From positions 620,001 to 684,000 of the forward strand of contig JADFDH010000001.1 of assembly GCA_018263005.1 (NCBI GenBank): a stretch of 64,000 nt of DNA, in the 5' to 3' direction. Positions 47,060 through 56,380 of this stretch are shown here, in pieces (positions within the stretch are counted from its first letter, which is position 1; every line of letters begins with the position of its first letter). The notes under the pieces are model-generated. The model searched no databases, was not told the DNA's origin, and saw only the letters and a list, made by a program, of their open reading frames with translations. The translations under genes were made by a program, and so were the position numbers. This stretch comes from Methanobacterium sp. GTDB lineage: Archaea > Methanobacteriota > Methanobacteria > Methanobacteriales > Methanobacteriaceae.

Positions 47060-47210
47060 TAAAAAGACGGTTGAACATGTTTTTGAATTTATAATCTTGT
47101 AAATTTCTTTTATATTTATTTCAAAGTAAATAAATCATTTTTTAATTGGTATCTGGATAATTATAATTTGCTTTATGGTTAATACTTTAAATAGCAGATA
47201 GATGGTAAAC

Positions 47211-47220
47211 TATTTATATA
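47211..47220 (+). promoter_or_regulatory. TATA box of the thermosome gene
   Basis: TATTTATATA lies 51 bases before the GTG start, preceded by GTAAAC as a BRE-like element. It predicts a leader of about 30 bases that contains the GGAGATGAT ribosome site at 47260-47268. Confidence 0.6.
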
Positions 47221-47271
47221 ACCTTTAACCCACTGATAAATTACAAAAAGAGAATTAATGGAGATGATAAA

Positions 47272-48915
47272 GTGGCACAGTTAGGAGGCTCTGGTCAACA
47301 AGGCCAGCCAATAATAATTTTACCTGAAGGCACCAACAGACTTTTAGGAAGAGATGCTCAGAGAATGAACATAATGGCGGGAAAGATTCTCGCAGAAACC
47401 ATTAGAACCACATTAGGACCTAAAGGAATGGATAAAATGTTAGTAGATTCCTTAGGGGATATCGTGGTAACCAACGATGGAGTTACAATATTAAAAGAAA
47501 TGGACATAGAACATCCAGCAGCCAAAATGCTGGTGGAAGTGGCTAAAACTCAGGAAGATGAAGTGGGAGATGGAACAACCACTGCAGTAGTTATAGCCGG
47601 AGAACTTCTTAAAAAAGCAGAAGATCTGCTGGAACAGGATGTACATCCCACGATTATATCCATGGGATACCGCAGAGCATCTGCCAAAGCCATAGAAATA
47701 TTAAACGAAATAGCCATAGAAAGAAATGATCGGGAAACTCTAATGGAAGTGGCCATGACTGCCATGACCGGTAAAGGAACCGAAAAAGCCAGAGAACCAT
47801 TGGCAGAACTCATAGTTGATGCAGTTCAGCAAGTAGAAGAAGACGGAGAAGTTCAAAAGGATCATATCAACATACACAGAATACAGGGAGCCACAGTAAA
47901 CGAATCAACCATGGTCAAAGGTGTAGTCATAGATAAAAGTAGGATAGACCAGACCATGCCTAAAAAAGTTAAAGATGCTAAAATAGCCCTATTGAAATAT
48001 CCAGTTGAAGTAAAAGACTTGGAAACAGATGCCAAAATCAAACTAACTGATCCGGGTCAGATGCAGGCATTCATAGAACAGGAAGAATCTATGGTACGAG
48101 ATATGGTGCAGAAGATTATAGATACGGGTGCTAACGTCCTATTTTGCCAGAAAGGAATCGATGACCTTGCCCAACATATCCTGGCTCGTGAAGAAATATT
48201 CGCCGTTAAAAGAGTTAGAAAATCCGATATAGAAAGGTTAGAAAAAGCAACTGGAGCTAATCTAGCAACAAACATCGAAGATCTTAGGGCTGAGGATCTT
48301 GGTCAAGCAGGACTGGTTTATGAGAAAAAGATATTCGATGAAGTTATGATATTTGTAGAAGAAAGCCCCGATCCTAAAGCAGTATCCATAATATTAAGAG
48401 GAAGCACAAAACATGTGGCTGAAGAAGTGGAAAGAGCTGTTGAGGATGCTATCGGTGTAGTTTCCGCTACAATAGAAGATCAGAAAGTAGTTGCTGGTGG
48501 AGGAGCTGCTGAAATGGCTATGGCTCGGGGACTTAAAGATTACGCAGATACCATTAGTGGAAGAGAGCAACTGGCAGTATCAGCATTTGCTGAAGCACTG
48601 GAAGTGATACCAAAAACCCTGGCTGAAAACGCAGGTATGGATAGTATCGATGTTCTGGTTGATATCAGAGCGGCTCAAGAAAGATCACAATATATGGGTC
48701 TGGATATATTCCAGGGTAAAGTTGCTGATATGAAAATCTCCACAGTTATCGAGCCTCATCGGGTGAAAAAACAGGCCATTCAATCAGCTGCAGAAGCAGC
48801 GGAGATGATCCTGAGAATAGATGACATGATAGCTTCCAGCGGCTCTGGTGAACCAGATATGGAAGGAATGGAAGGCATGCCTCCAGGAATGGGTGGAATG
48901 CCACCGATGATGTAA
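47272..48915 (+). CDS. thsA: Thermosome subunit (group II chaperonin)
   Basis: 547 residues from GTG 47272. ATP-dependent double-ring protein-folding machine. TTLGPKGMDKMLVD, VVTNDGVTILKEMDIEHPAAKMLVE, DEVGDGTTTAVV (nucleotide binding and catalytic Asp) and the C-terminal GMPPGMGGMPPMM tail are diagnostic. It is flanked by the deformylase-like gene and acs, each with its own intergenic region. Confidence 0.97.
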   Translation: MAQLGGSGQQGQPIIILPEGTNRLLGRDAQRMNIMAGKILAETIRTTLGPKGMDKMLVDSLGDIVVTNDGVTILKEMDIEHPAAKMLVEVAKTQEDEVGDGTTTAVVIAGELLKKAEDLLEQDVHPTIISMGYRRASAKAIEILNEIAIERNDRETLMEVAMTAMTGKGTEKAREPLAELIVDAVQQVEEDGEVQKDHINIHRIQGATVNESTMVKGVVIDKSRIDQTMPKKVKDAKIALLKYPVEVKDLETDAKIKLTDPGQMQAFIEQEESMVRDMVQKIIDTGANVLFCQKGIDDLAQHILAREEIFAVKRVRKSDIERLEKATGANLATNIEDLRAEDLGQAGLVYEKKIFDEVMIFVEESPDPKAVSIILRGSTKHVAEEVERAVEDAIGVVSATIEDQKVVAGGGAAEMAMARGLKDYADTISGREQLAVSAFAEALEVIPKTLAENAGMDSIDVLVDIRAAQERSQYMGLDIFQGKVADMKISTVIEPHRVKKQAIQSAAEAAEMILRIDDMIASSGSGEPDMEGMEGMPPGMGGMPPMM

Positions 48916-49079
48916 TTTTGATTCATCATTACTTAAAACGGTTTGATGAATTAATTAGATCACAGATTAAAGAATAAGGAGTACCTTGATTAATTTTATT
49001 AAGGCTAATCCTTATTATTATACTTTTTTTAATCATTGAACACTGATATAGTACTTTAAAAAATTTTCAAAATGAAGTT

Positions 49080-49113
49080 TTATCATGATTAATCTAAATT
49101 TATCATGATTAAT
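49080..49113 (+). promoter_or_regulatory. Paired 14-bp direct repeats upstream of acs, candidate operator
   Basis: TTATCATGATTAAT occurs exactly twice, 20 bases apart start to start, each with the palindromic core ATCATGAT. The second copy ends eight bases before the TATA box of acs. Spacing of about two helical turns suits cooperative binding of a regulator to one DNA face. Confidence 0.5.
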
Positions 49114-49120
49114 AGTTAAG

Positions 49121-49130
49121 TTTATATATA
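49121..49130 (+). promoter_or_regulatory. TATA box of acs
   Basis: TTTATATATA lies 62 bases before the acs ATG and predicts a leader of roughly 35 bases that carries an AAGGCGGG ribosome site. Confidence 0.6.
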
Positions 49131-49182
49131 AAGAAAAACTCAGTTATTATTACAAAATAAAATTAAGAAGGCGGGAAAAATT

Positions 49183-51084
49183 ATGGAACGCGATACAGAT
49201 GTCCTACTTCATGAAAAAAGGATTTTTAATCCGGATGAAGAAACTGTACAAAGGGCACATGTAAAAAATTGGGAAGAAGAAATAGAAAAAGGCAAAGATC
49301 TGGAAAAATACTGGGCAGAAAAAGCTGAACAGTTTGAATGGTATAAAAAATGGAATCAAATCCTAGATGAAAGTAACAAACCATTCTATAAATGGTTTGT
49401 TGGTGGAAAAATCAACCTAGCATACAATGCGGTAGATAGATGGATTGAAACCGATAAAAGAAACCAGGTAGCCATTCTTTACGCTAATGAAAGGGGAGAT
49501 GAGAGAAAAATCACCTACTACGAACTGTACAGGGAGGTAAATAAATTTACCAACGCCCTGAGAAATCTAGGTGTAGAAAAAGGGGACAGAGTCTCCATGT
49601 ACCTACCAATGTGCCCAGAACTCCTAATTTCCATGCTGGCATGTAACAAAATCGGAGCAATACACAGTGTAGTTTACTCCGGACTAAGTGTAGGGGCAGT
49701 GGTGGAAAGAATGAACGATGCTAAAGCTAAAATTCTAATCACAGCCGATGGTACATTCAGAAGAGGAAAAATCATTGATTTAAAGAAAATTTCTGATGAA
49801 GCCATGTTACAATGTCCTACAGTGGAAACTGTTGTAGTGGTGAAGCACACAGGAAACCCTATAGAAGTCTCTGAACTAAGCGGAAAAGAAATTTTCTATG
49901 ATCAACTCATCGAAGGCGAGCCAGCAGAATGTGAAACAGAGGAGATGGATGCTGAAGATCCTCTATTCATATTATACACATCCGGAAGCACTGGAAAGCC
50001 AAAAGGAGTACTTCACACCACAGCAGGTTACATGATAGGTGCTGCCACAACCCTACGTAATATATTCGATATTCATGATGGAGACCTATGGTGGTGCACA
50101 GCAGACATCGGCTGGATTACAGGACATAGCTATGTGATTTATGCACCATTATTATTGGGAACTACCACATTAGTTTATGAAGGTGCACCTGATTATCCTG
50201 ATCCCGGTATATTTTGGAAGTTAGTTGAAAAATATGGTGTAACCAAATTCTACACTGCACCAACCGCCATCAGACACCTTATGAGATTTGGCAACAAATA
50301 CCCCAAAAAGTATAACCTAACATCCCTGAAAATTTTGGGAACAGTAGGAGAACCGATCAATCCGGAGGCCTGGATGTGGTACCACAAATACATTGGAAAT
50401 GAGAATACACCAATAATGGACACCTGGTGGCAGACCGAAACCGGTATGCATATGATCTCCCCATTACCAGTTTCTCCCTTAAAACCTGGCTCAGCAACCA
50501 GAGCATTCCCTGGTGTGGAAGCAGATGTAGTAGATGAAAATGGTGAACCTGTACCACTGGGTAAAGGAGGATTCCTAGTAATCAAAAAACCATGGCCATC
50601 CATGTTCCGAACACTCTACAAAGATGAGGAAAGATACATCGAAACATACTGGAAGGACATCCCTGGCTATTACAAAGCAGGAGACATGGCTAATAAGGAT
50701 GAAGACGGATACTTCTGGATCCAGGGAAGATCCGATGACGTGTTAAAAATTGCAGGTCACAGAATAGGTACCGCCGAAGTAGAATCTGCATTCGTAAGCC
50801 ATCCGGCTGTGGTAGAAGCAGCAGTGATTGGTAAAGACGATCCTATAAAAGGACAAGTAATTAAAGCATTTCTGATACTTAAAGAAGGTAAAAAATTAAA
50901 TACAGAACTAATAGAAGATTTAAAAAGACATGTAAGACATGAATTAGGTCCTGTCGCTGTTTTAGGCGATTTAGACCAAGTAGAATCCCTACCAAAAACT
51001 CGAAGTGGTAAAATCATGAGAAGAGTTTTACGGGCAAGGGAAGCAGGAGAAGATGTAGGAGATACATCCACCCTGGAAGAATGA
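49183..51084 (+). CDS. acs: Acetyl-CoA synthetase (AMP-forming)
   Basis: Activates acetate with ATP and CoA. 633 residues, full length. Adenylate-forming motifs are LYTSGSTGKPKGV near residue 264, DTWWQTETGMHM, YKAGDMANKDEDGYFWIQGRSDDVLKIAGHRIG near 490 (hinge region), and PKTRSGKIMRR with the regulatory/catalytic Lys near 609. An acetate-family transporter follows 28 bases later, so acetate uptake and assimilation as a carbon source is the likely role. Confidence 0.96.
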   Translation: MERDTDVLLHEKRIFNPDEETVQRAHVKNWEEEIEKGKDLEKYWAEKAEQFEWYKKWNQILDESNKPFYKWFVGGKINLAYNAVDRWIETDKRNQVAILYANERGDERKITYYELYREVNKFTNALRNLGVEKGDRVSMYLPMCPELLISMLACNKIGAIHSVVYSGLSVGAVVERMNDAKAKILITADGTFRRGKIIDLKKISDEAMLQCPTVETVVVVKHTGNPIEVSELSGKEIFYDQLIEGEPAECETEEMDAEDPLFILYTSGSTGKPKGVLHTTAGYMIGAATTLRNIFDIHDGDLWWCTADIGWITGHSYVIYAPLLLGTTTLVYEGAPDYPDPGIFWKLVEKYGVTKFYTAPTAIRHLMRFGNKYPKKYNLTSLKILGTVGEPINPEAWMWYHKYIGNENTPIMDTWWQTETGMHMISPLPVSPLKPGSATRAFPGVEADVVDENGEPVPLGKGGFLVIKKPWPSMFRTLYKDEERYIETYWKDIPGYYKAGDMANKDEDGYFWIQGRSDDVLKIAGHRIGTAEVESAFVSHPAVVEAAVIGKDDPIKGQVIKAFLILKEGKKLNTELIEDLKRHVRHELGPVAVLGDLDQVESLPKTRSGKIMRRVLRAREAGEDVGDTSTLEE

Positions 51085-51112
51085 ATATAAAAATAATATT
51101 GGGGAATTAAAA

Positions 51113-51709
51113 ATGACAGAAGAATATGCATCAATAAGCATAGATGGGAAAAAATTAATAAAACATACCATGGCTAATCCTGCTCCCCTGGGACTAATAG
51201 CATTTGGACTGACCACAGTTCTTTTGAACTTCCACAATGCAGGATTTTATGGTCTAAATAGTATGATACTGGCCATGGGATTGGCCTATGGTGGAACTGC
51301 ACAAATAATAGCAAGTGCAATGGAGTATAAGAATGGTAATACATTTGCAACAGTTGCGTTTGGTTCATACGGACTGTTCTGGTATTCATTTGCACTATTG
51401 CTGATGTTACCTAAAATGGGTATGGCAACAGCCACAGATACAACAGCACTGGCAGCTTACCTCTTTATGTGGGGAGTTTTCACCGCGGTGATGTTCATAG
51501 GTACACTTAAAATAAGCAGGGGATTACAATTCATATTTGGAAGCTTAGCCGTACTGTTCTTCCTTTTAGCATTAGGCGCTATAACCGGAAACCAGACAAT
51601 AACCATGATAGCTGGTTATGAAGGAATAATATGCGGAGGAAGCGCAATGTACGTTGGACTGGCCGAGGTAATAAATGAAACCCATGGAAAAGAAATGCTA
51701 CCAGTATAA
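51113..51709 (+). CDS. Acetate transporter, GPR1/FUN34/SatP family
   Basis: 198 residues, six hydrophobic helices. The family motif NPAPLGLIAFGLTT lies at residue 22, and the sixth helix ends with the pore-like GGSAMYVGLAEVINE. Members form hexameric succinate/acetate channels or proton symporters. It follows acs on the same strand with its own weak GGGG ribosome site, and a hairpin terminator lies 42 bases downstream. Confidence 0.93.
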   Translation: MTEEYASISIDGKKLIKHTMANPAPLGLIAFGLTTVLLNFHNAGFYGLNSMILAMGLAYGGTAQIIASAMEYKNGNTFATVAFGSYGLFWYSFALLLMLPKMGMATATDTTALAAYLFMWGVFTAVMFIGTLKISRGLQFIFGSLAVLFFLLALGAITGNQTITMIAGYEGIICGGSAMYVGLAEVINETHGKEMLPV

Positions 51710-51750
51710 CTAATTGAAGATCGCAACCGCCTCTAAATAGCGAAAAATGG

Positions 51751-51775
51751 TCCTGAAGTCATTGAGACTTCAGGA
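51751..51775 (+). terminator. Hairpin terminator after the acs-acetate transporter operon
   Basis: A perfect ten-base stem (TCCTGAAGTC / GACTTCAGGA) with a five-base loop is followed at 51782 by a T-rich run. It is the strongest hairpin I saw in the window and looks like an intrinsic terminator or a protective 3' end. Confidence 0.7.
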
Positions 51776-51960
51776 TCACACTTTTATTTTTTTACTATTT
51801 TAAATAATATTTAGATATTTTTTTTATAAAAAAGATTCCATACTCTTGTTTTATTAAAAACTAAACTCTAATTTGATTAAAATGAATAACTAATGGATTA
51901 AAAAACCAATAAAAATATATTAATATTGGAAAATCTAATTCTCCATAGGGAGGAATCTTA

Positions 51961-52257
51961 ATTAGCATAAGAAATAGTAAAATAATACAATATACAGGCG
52001 CATCATGTTTAATAATCAGTGTATTAGCATTATTCTGGATCATCAGTAATTACATATACACTGGAAACGGCAGTTTTTATGTTGGTAAATTCTATTTCCA
52101 ACCCCATACACTTTATATTTGGACCGGGACGCAGACAATGCAAAAAGGCGTAGAATATCTTATGATCGATGGATTAAGGGACGCAATGCTTCTAATAGGT
52201 ATTATTCTCTTCATAATTGGTTTGTATTATAGAATGAATCAAAAAACCATAGAATAA
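51961..52257 (+). CDS. Small two-helix membrane protein with ATT start
   Basis: 98 residues. The frame is open from 51949 (after a TAG at 51946) to TAA 52257, but contains no ATG, GTG or TTG until ATG 52138, which is past the first helix. GGGAGG at 51948-51953 stands seven bases before ATT 51961. The product is a short basic N-terminus, a first helix (ASCLIISVLALFWIISNYIY), an extracytoplasmic loop with FYFQPHTLYIWTG, and a second helix (MLLIGIILFIIGLYY) with a short tail. Function unknown. Gene finders that require ordinary start codons would miss it. Confidence 0.7.
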   Translation: MSIRNSKIIQYTGASCLIISVLALFWIISNYIYTGNGSFYVGKFYFQPHTLYIWTGTQTMQKGVEYLMIDGLRDAMLLIGIILFIIGLYYRMNQKTIE

Positions 52258-52324
52258 ATAAAATTCCACTTTTTTATAAAAAAATACATTTTTTTTAGAG
52301 GTAAAAAAATAATAATTATGAACC

Positions 52325-52717
52325 TCAAACATCTATTTTAAAACCAAAGTCAACCTCACTAGCAGGTATACCTCCTCTAACACCCCAATTCTCTAATGGT
52401 GGTTCAAAGATAATGATCATAATATCATGACCATTGATACCAGGATTTTTTTCAAGATTATTCACAATAGCCTGAAATAATGCTTTTTTAGTCTTCGATG
52501 TCCTGCCTTTGAACATGGTAATCTCTATTATAGTAACATCATCACTCCTATCCGGAGGAAATTCGAAATTAGTAATGGGCAGCTCATATAAACGCTGAAA
52601 ACGGTCATTATCCGGTATACCCAGTGATGAGACCAGAGCCTGATGAACACCATCCAAAATTGCTTTTTTATGTTCTACTGACTTCCCCTGGCAGATTTCA
52701 ATCTTCACTAATGGCAT
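52325..52717 (-). CDS. Tautomerase superfamily protein
   Basis: 130 residues beginning MPLVKIEICQG; Pro2 becomes the N-terminal catalytic proline after Met removal. Later parts IIEITMFKGRTSKTKKALFQAIV and MIIIFEPPLENWGVRGGIPASEVDFGFK match the longer malonate-semialdehyde-decarboxylase/4-oxalocrotonate-type group. A trimer is expected. The natural substrate is unknown. AAGTGAT lies before the ATG. Confidence 0.85.
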   Translation of the reverse strand: MPLVKIEICQGKSVEHKKAILDGVHQALVSSLGIPDNDRFQRLYELPITNFEFPPDRSDDVTIIEITMFKGRTSKTKKALFQAIVNNLEKNPGINGHDIMIIIFEPPLENWGVRGGIPASEVDFGFKIDV

Positions 52718-52830
52718 TTTATCACTTATCTGTTAATTCAGGTTTTATTATTTTTTTAAAATGATAATATATACTTATTCTCATTTAATAATAAATTTAT
52801 GAACTCATCGGAAATCGGCCGGAAGAAAAA

Positions 52831-52840
52831 TTATATATAT
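52831..52840 (+). promoter_or_regulatory. Candidate TATA box for trkH
   Basis: TTATATATAT lies 104 bases before the trkH ATG, just after a short GC-containing element (TCGGAAATCGGCCGGA at 52808-52823) that stands out in this AT-rich DNA and could be a regulator site. Confidence 0.4.
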
Positions 52841-52943
52841 AGCTAAGTGTTATAACGAATAGGTTAATTGAGAAGGTTTAGATCCCCATTATTGGTAAAC
52901 AAAAACCCCCTAATTTTCCTTTAATTGTTTAAGGGATGATTAA

Positions 52944-54428
52944 ATGCAAAGGATTCACAGATTAAGTGGAAGGGAAATCAAAACCATTTTACATTTATCA
53001 GGAAATGCCTGCCTATTACTGGCAGCAGCTATGCTTATACCTCTAATAGTTTCTTTTATCTATGAAGAGCCCCAATATATCATTCCTTTTATATTATCCT
53101 CTGTTATAAGTGGTTTAATAGGGCTATTTCTTATTAAATTCTTCAAAGTGGAAATAGAAATGACCCTTAAAAGCGCTATGATTTTCTCCACCATCATCTG
53201 GCTTATAGCATGTGCTCTGGGTGCTTTACCATATTATATATCTGGAGAATTATCTTACTTAAACGCGTATTTCGAGGCGATGTCAGGGTTTACAACCACC
53301 GGATTCAGCATGTACCCCAATCTGGATGTTGTTTCTTATACCATTAATTTTTGGCGAGCTTTCACCCAGTGGATTGGGGGTTTAGGCATCATATTCTTAC
53401 TTTTGGTCCTTTTAAGATCTACGGGGGTGGATGTTTTACGATTGTATCTTGCGGAAGGTAGGGAAGAACGTTTAACCCCCAGTATAAAGCATTCAACTAG
53501 AATTATAGTTTATATTTATCTTTTCTTCACTGCAATAGCGGTTACACTTTTTTTAATTGCCGGGATGCCCTTATTTGATTCAGTGTTCCACGCATTCACC
53601 GCTCTATCCACGGGAGGGTTTGGTATGCATAATACTAGTCTATTGTTCTACAATAGTGTGTGGATTGAAATAGCGGCCATGATAATAATGATGATTGGTG
53701 CAACGAACTTCGCTTTACACTATACTGTCTTAAAAGGTAATTGGAAGGAATATTTCAAAGATATAGAATCTAAGGTAGCTTATTCTCTAATAATCATATC
53801 AACACTTTTAGTTACATTAATGCTTTATAACAATCAGGTTTATGGCAGTGATTTACTTTTAAACTTCAGATACGCCCTTTTCCAGATGGTATCAGCAATA
53901 ACAACCACAGGTCTACAGACCGCATTCTATCCTGATTTACTGGCTAAATGGATCGGTCTGGGCACCTTCCTGCTAACCATACTTATGATTATCGGTGCAG
54001 GTTCTCTATCCACTGGAGGTGGTATCAAATGGCTGAGATTAGGAATCCTTTTAAAAGGAATTACATGGCAGGTTAAATCCTTTATTTTACCCGGAAAAGC
54101 AGTGATGGCCAAGAAGATCCATCATGTTTCTGAATTAAAGATAACCGATGACGTGTTAAGGATCACCGGCGCTTTCGTATTCACTTACTTTTTAATCTAT
54201 ATAATAAGTGTAATAATAGTTTTAATATATTATCCAGACATTTCCAGGGTGATATTTGAAGTAGCATCAGCACTCAGTAACGTAGGATTAGGATCGGGGA
54301 TCATCACACCCACATCACCAGATCTGGTAAAATTTGTATTTATCATTGACTTCTGGATGGGACGACTGGAAATATGGCCGGTACTGCTTCTTATAGTAAT
54401 AACCATAAATAATATCGTTAAAAGATAG
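52944..54428 (+). CDS. trkH: Potassium uptake protein, TrkH/KtrB family
   Basis: 494 residues with four repeated membrane-pore-membrane units. Filter-like loops are SGFTTTGFSMYPN, STGGFGMHN, TTTGLQTAF and VGLGSGIIT, each with the conserved glycine. Membrane subunit for K+ (or Na+/K+) uptake; the regulatory TrkA partner is not in this window. Methanogens accumulate much K+, partly to balance cDPG. It converges with the GMC gene, whose stop is six bases away. Confidence 0.93.
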   Translation: MQRIHRLSGREIKTILHLSGNACLLLAAAMLIPLIVSFIYEEPQYIIPFILSSVISGLIGLFLIKFFKVEIEMTLKSAMIFSTIIWLIACALGALPYYISGELSYLNAYFEAMSGFTTTGFSMYPNLDVVSYTINFWRAFTQWIGGLGIIFLLLVLLRSTGVDVLRLYLAEGREERLTPSIKHSTRIIVYIYLFFTAIAVTLFLIAGMPLFDSVFHAFTALSTGGFGMHNTSLLFYNSVWIEIAAMIIMMIGATNFALHYTVLKGNWKEYFKDIESKVAYSLIIISTLLVTLMLYNNQVYGSDLLLNFRYALFQMVSAITTTGLQTAFYPDLLAKWIGLGTFLLTILMIIGAGSLSTGGGIKWLRLGILLKGITWQVKSFILPGKAVMAKKIHHVSELKITDDVLRITGAFVFTYFLIYIISVIIVLIYYPDISRVIFEVASALSNVGLGSGIITPTSPDLVKFVFIIDFWMGRLEIWPVLLLIVITINNIVKR

Positions 54429-54433
54429 TTACA

Positions 54434-55633
54434 TTAATAAAATTGAATTATATGCTTAGCAAGCCTCTTAGCCAGGGCTATAATGGTTAAAACAGGCGGT
54501 GCTCCAGGAGATTCAGGGAAAACACTAGCGTCAGCCACAAACAGCCCAGCTATATCTGTTTCCAAGTTCTTATCAACCACATCTCCCAGGGCGGCAGTAC
54601 CACCAGGGTGTGCACCTCTTGGTGGTGTTGATACCAGAGTATGAGCATCAACCCCTGCTCTTGTGAGTATTGATCCTGCTATTGCCGAGCCTTTACTTAA
54701 AAGTTCCACATCATTTAAGGTGTTATATTTAATAACCGAATTTCCCGTTACTTTACCTGTATTGTCATCTTTGATTTTCACCATCAAACCCATTATGTCT
54801 TTTTTAGTTGCTTTAAATTTTTCCAATTTATCTAATAATAAACCAGAGTAATGGGGAGCCAGTATGATATTATCTTGTTTAATCAAAGCATTCATGGGTA
54901 CTTCCTGATTATAATTTATCCCTTTACAAATCCCACCTACAGTTACAAATGTATCTACAAAGAGATTATCACCGGCATTTATACCTGTTCTTTTTAGAAT
55001 CCTGGGGGTTGAGATGGCGCCTGCTGATAAAATAACAATATCTGATTTAAATTCTTTATCATAACTTTTAACACCAGTTACCTGACCATTATGGGTTGAT
55101 ATTTCAGTAACTGGAGTTTCTTCAATTAATCTGGCTCCGGATTTAATTGCTTCTTCTAAATATATCCTACTAGTCCATTTAGCATTCCTTTTACATCCAA
55201 GGGCACACTCACCACAGGGCTTACATTGCTGGGGATCTATGAATTTAGGCATTTTTTGAGGTTCAAAACCAAGGGAACGAGCTGAATCCATTAATTTCTT
55301 AGTAGCATTTCCTAGATGGGAATCTGGAAGAGTATCAACATTCAAATCCCGCTCCAACTCCCTGAATTCTTCTTCTAAATCAACACCCATTTTCTTTAAG
55401 GTAGCCTGACAGGTCCGTACAGCATTACCCAGAGTAACCATGGTTGTACCCCCAAAGCAGGTAGTTTCCATAACCTCAACATCAGACAGATAGGTTTGAT
55501 AACACTCAGAAACTTTTTTAGGACTTATTACAGGTCCTTTTTCGATAATAGTAACATCTATACTTGCCCTAGCAAGTTCACGGGCTAAAGTACCTCCTCC
55601 TGCGCCTGATCCTACTATGATGGCATTTAACAT
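54434..55633 (-). CDS. GMC-type FAD-dependent oxidoreductase
   Basis: 399 residues. FAD-binding GSGAGGGTLARELA at the N-terminus, TCFGGTTMVTLGNAVRTC, a cysteine cluster CKPCGECALGCKRN near residue 138 that could hold an Fe-S centre, IVILSAGAISTPRIL, and the C-terminal HPGGTAALGDVVDKNLET and LFVADASVFPESPG are typical of the GMC family. The substrate is unknown; related archaeal proteins lack the classical sugar or choline specificity loop. CAGGTAAT lies upstream. Confidence 0.85.
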   Translation of the reverse strand: MLNAIIVGSGAGGGTLARELARASIDVTIIEKGPVISPKKVSECYQTYLSDVEVMETTCFGGTTMVTLGNAVRTCQATLKKMGVDLEEEFRELERDLNVDTLPDSHLGNATKKLMDSARSLGFEPQKMPKFIDPQQCKPCGECALGCKRNAKWTSRIYLEEAIKSGARLIEETPVTEISTHNGQVTGVKSYDKEFKSDIVILSAGAISTPRILKRTGINAGDNLFVDTFVTVGGICKGINYNQEVPMNALIKQDNIILAPHYSGLLLDKLEKFKATKKDIMGLMVKIKDDNTGKVTGNSVIKYNTLNDVELLSKGSAIAGSILTRAGVDAHTLVSTPPRGAHPGGTAALGDVVDKNLETDIAGLFVADASVFPESPGAPPVLTIIALAKRLAKHIIQFY

Positions 55634-55675
55634 ATTATTACCTGGATTAATTTGTTTTATATAAAAAATATGATT

Positions 55676-56098
55676 TTAAACTGGTTCAATGTTTTCAGGT
55701 TCAGATTCTTTGGGTCCGAAGAGTTCCTGTGCGATCATACCACCAAATGCACCTAAAAACATGTAGATAGCCAGGGATAATACAAAACTAAATATTAAAT
55801 ATATTAATCCCTGGGAGATAAGTGATAAATCCAGGCCTAGAGAATAGATATTGAATGATAATGTAGGTCCGGTGAAAAAACTAACCAGGAATAGCATAAC
55901 CGCCAGAACCGCACCGGCAAATCCTCCAACTTTATAACTGTTTTTCTCTGAACCAGCCATTGCACTCGCTATAAATCCTGTAAATAGGACGATTAATAGT
56001 ATGCTGACTGCTACAGATGGCAGGATTAAGAAGTCCACAAATATTAAGATTAAAGCGAGAAATACACTGATTATCACTGCTGTTTCCTTACTGGCCAT
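55676..56098 (-). CDS. Small four-helix membrane protein, DUF5518-like
   Basis: 140 residues with four hydrophobic helices at about 7-25, 28-48, 58-78 and 97-120. Glycine-rich packing (GGFAGAVLAVM and GAFGGMIAQELFG) and an acidic tail resemble small archaeal DUF5518-type membrane proteins. The function is unknown. It is followed on the same strand by the GMC gene after 42 bases. Confidence 0.65.
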   Translation of the reverse strand: MASKETAVIISVFLALILIFVDFLILPSVAVSILLIVLFTGFIASAMAGSEKNSYKVGGFAGAVLAVMLFLVSFFTGPTLSFNIYSLGLDLSLISQGLIYLIFSFVLSLAIYMFLGAFGGMIAQELFGPKESEPENIEPV

Positions 56099-56380
56099 GA
56101 TATTTTACATCCTCTAATGATTATTAATTACTACAAATTTACATTTTAATTATTTTTTTAAGTTTTTTAATCTCTATAAAAATTTTATCTAATGATTTTT
56201 GAATTTTATTGGTCAACAATAAAAAATATGAAGTATTTTTTTTTGATTACAACAAACTATTTGAAGCATGTAATAAAAGATTTTCTACATAATAAATACA
56301 AAATTAAATGAGAAATTATTACCCTTAGTAAAATAAATTATATTATAATAAATTCTAAATAAATTTCAGGTTGGGAAAAA

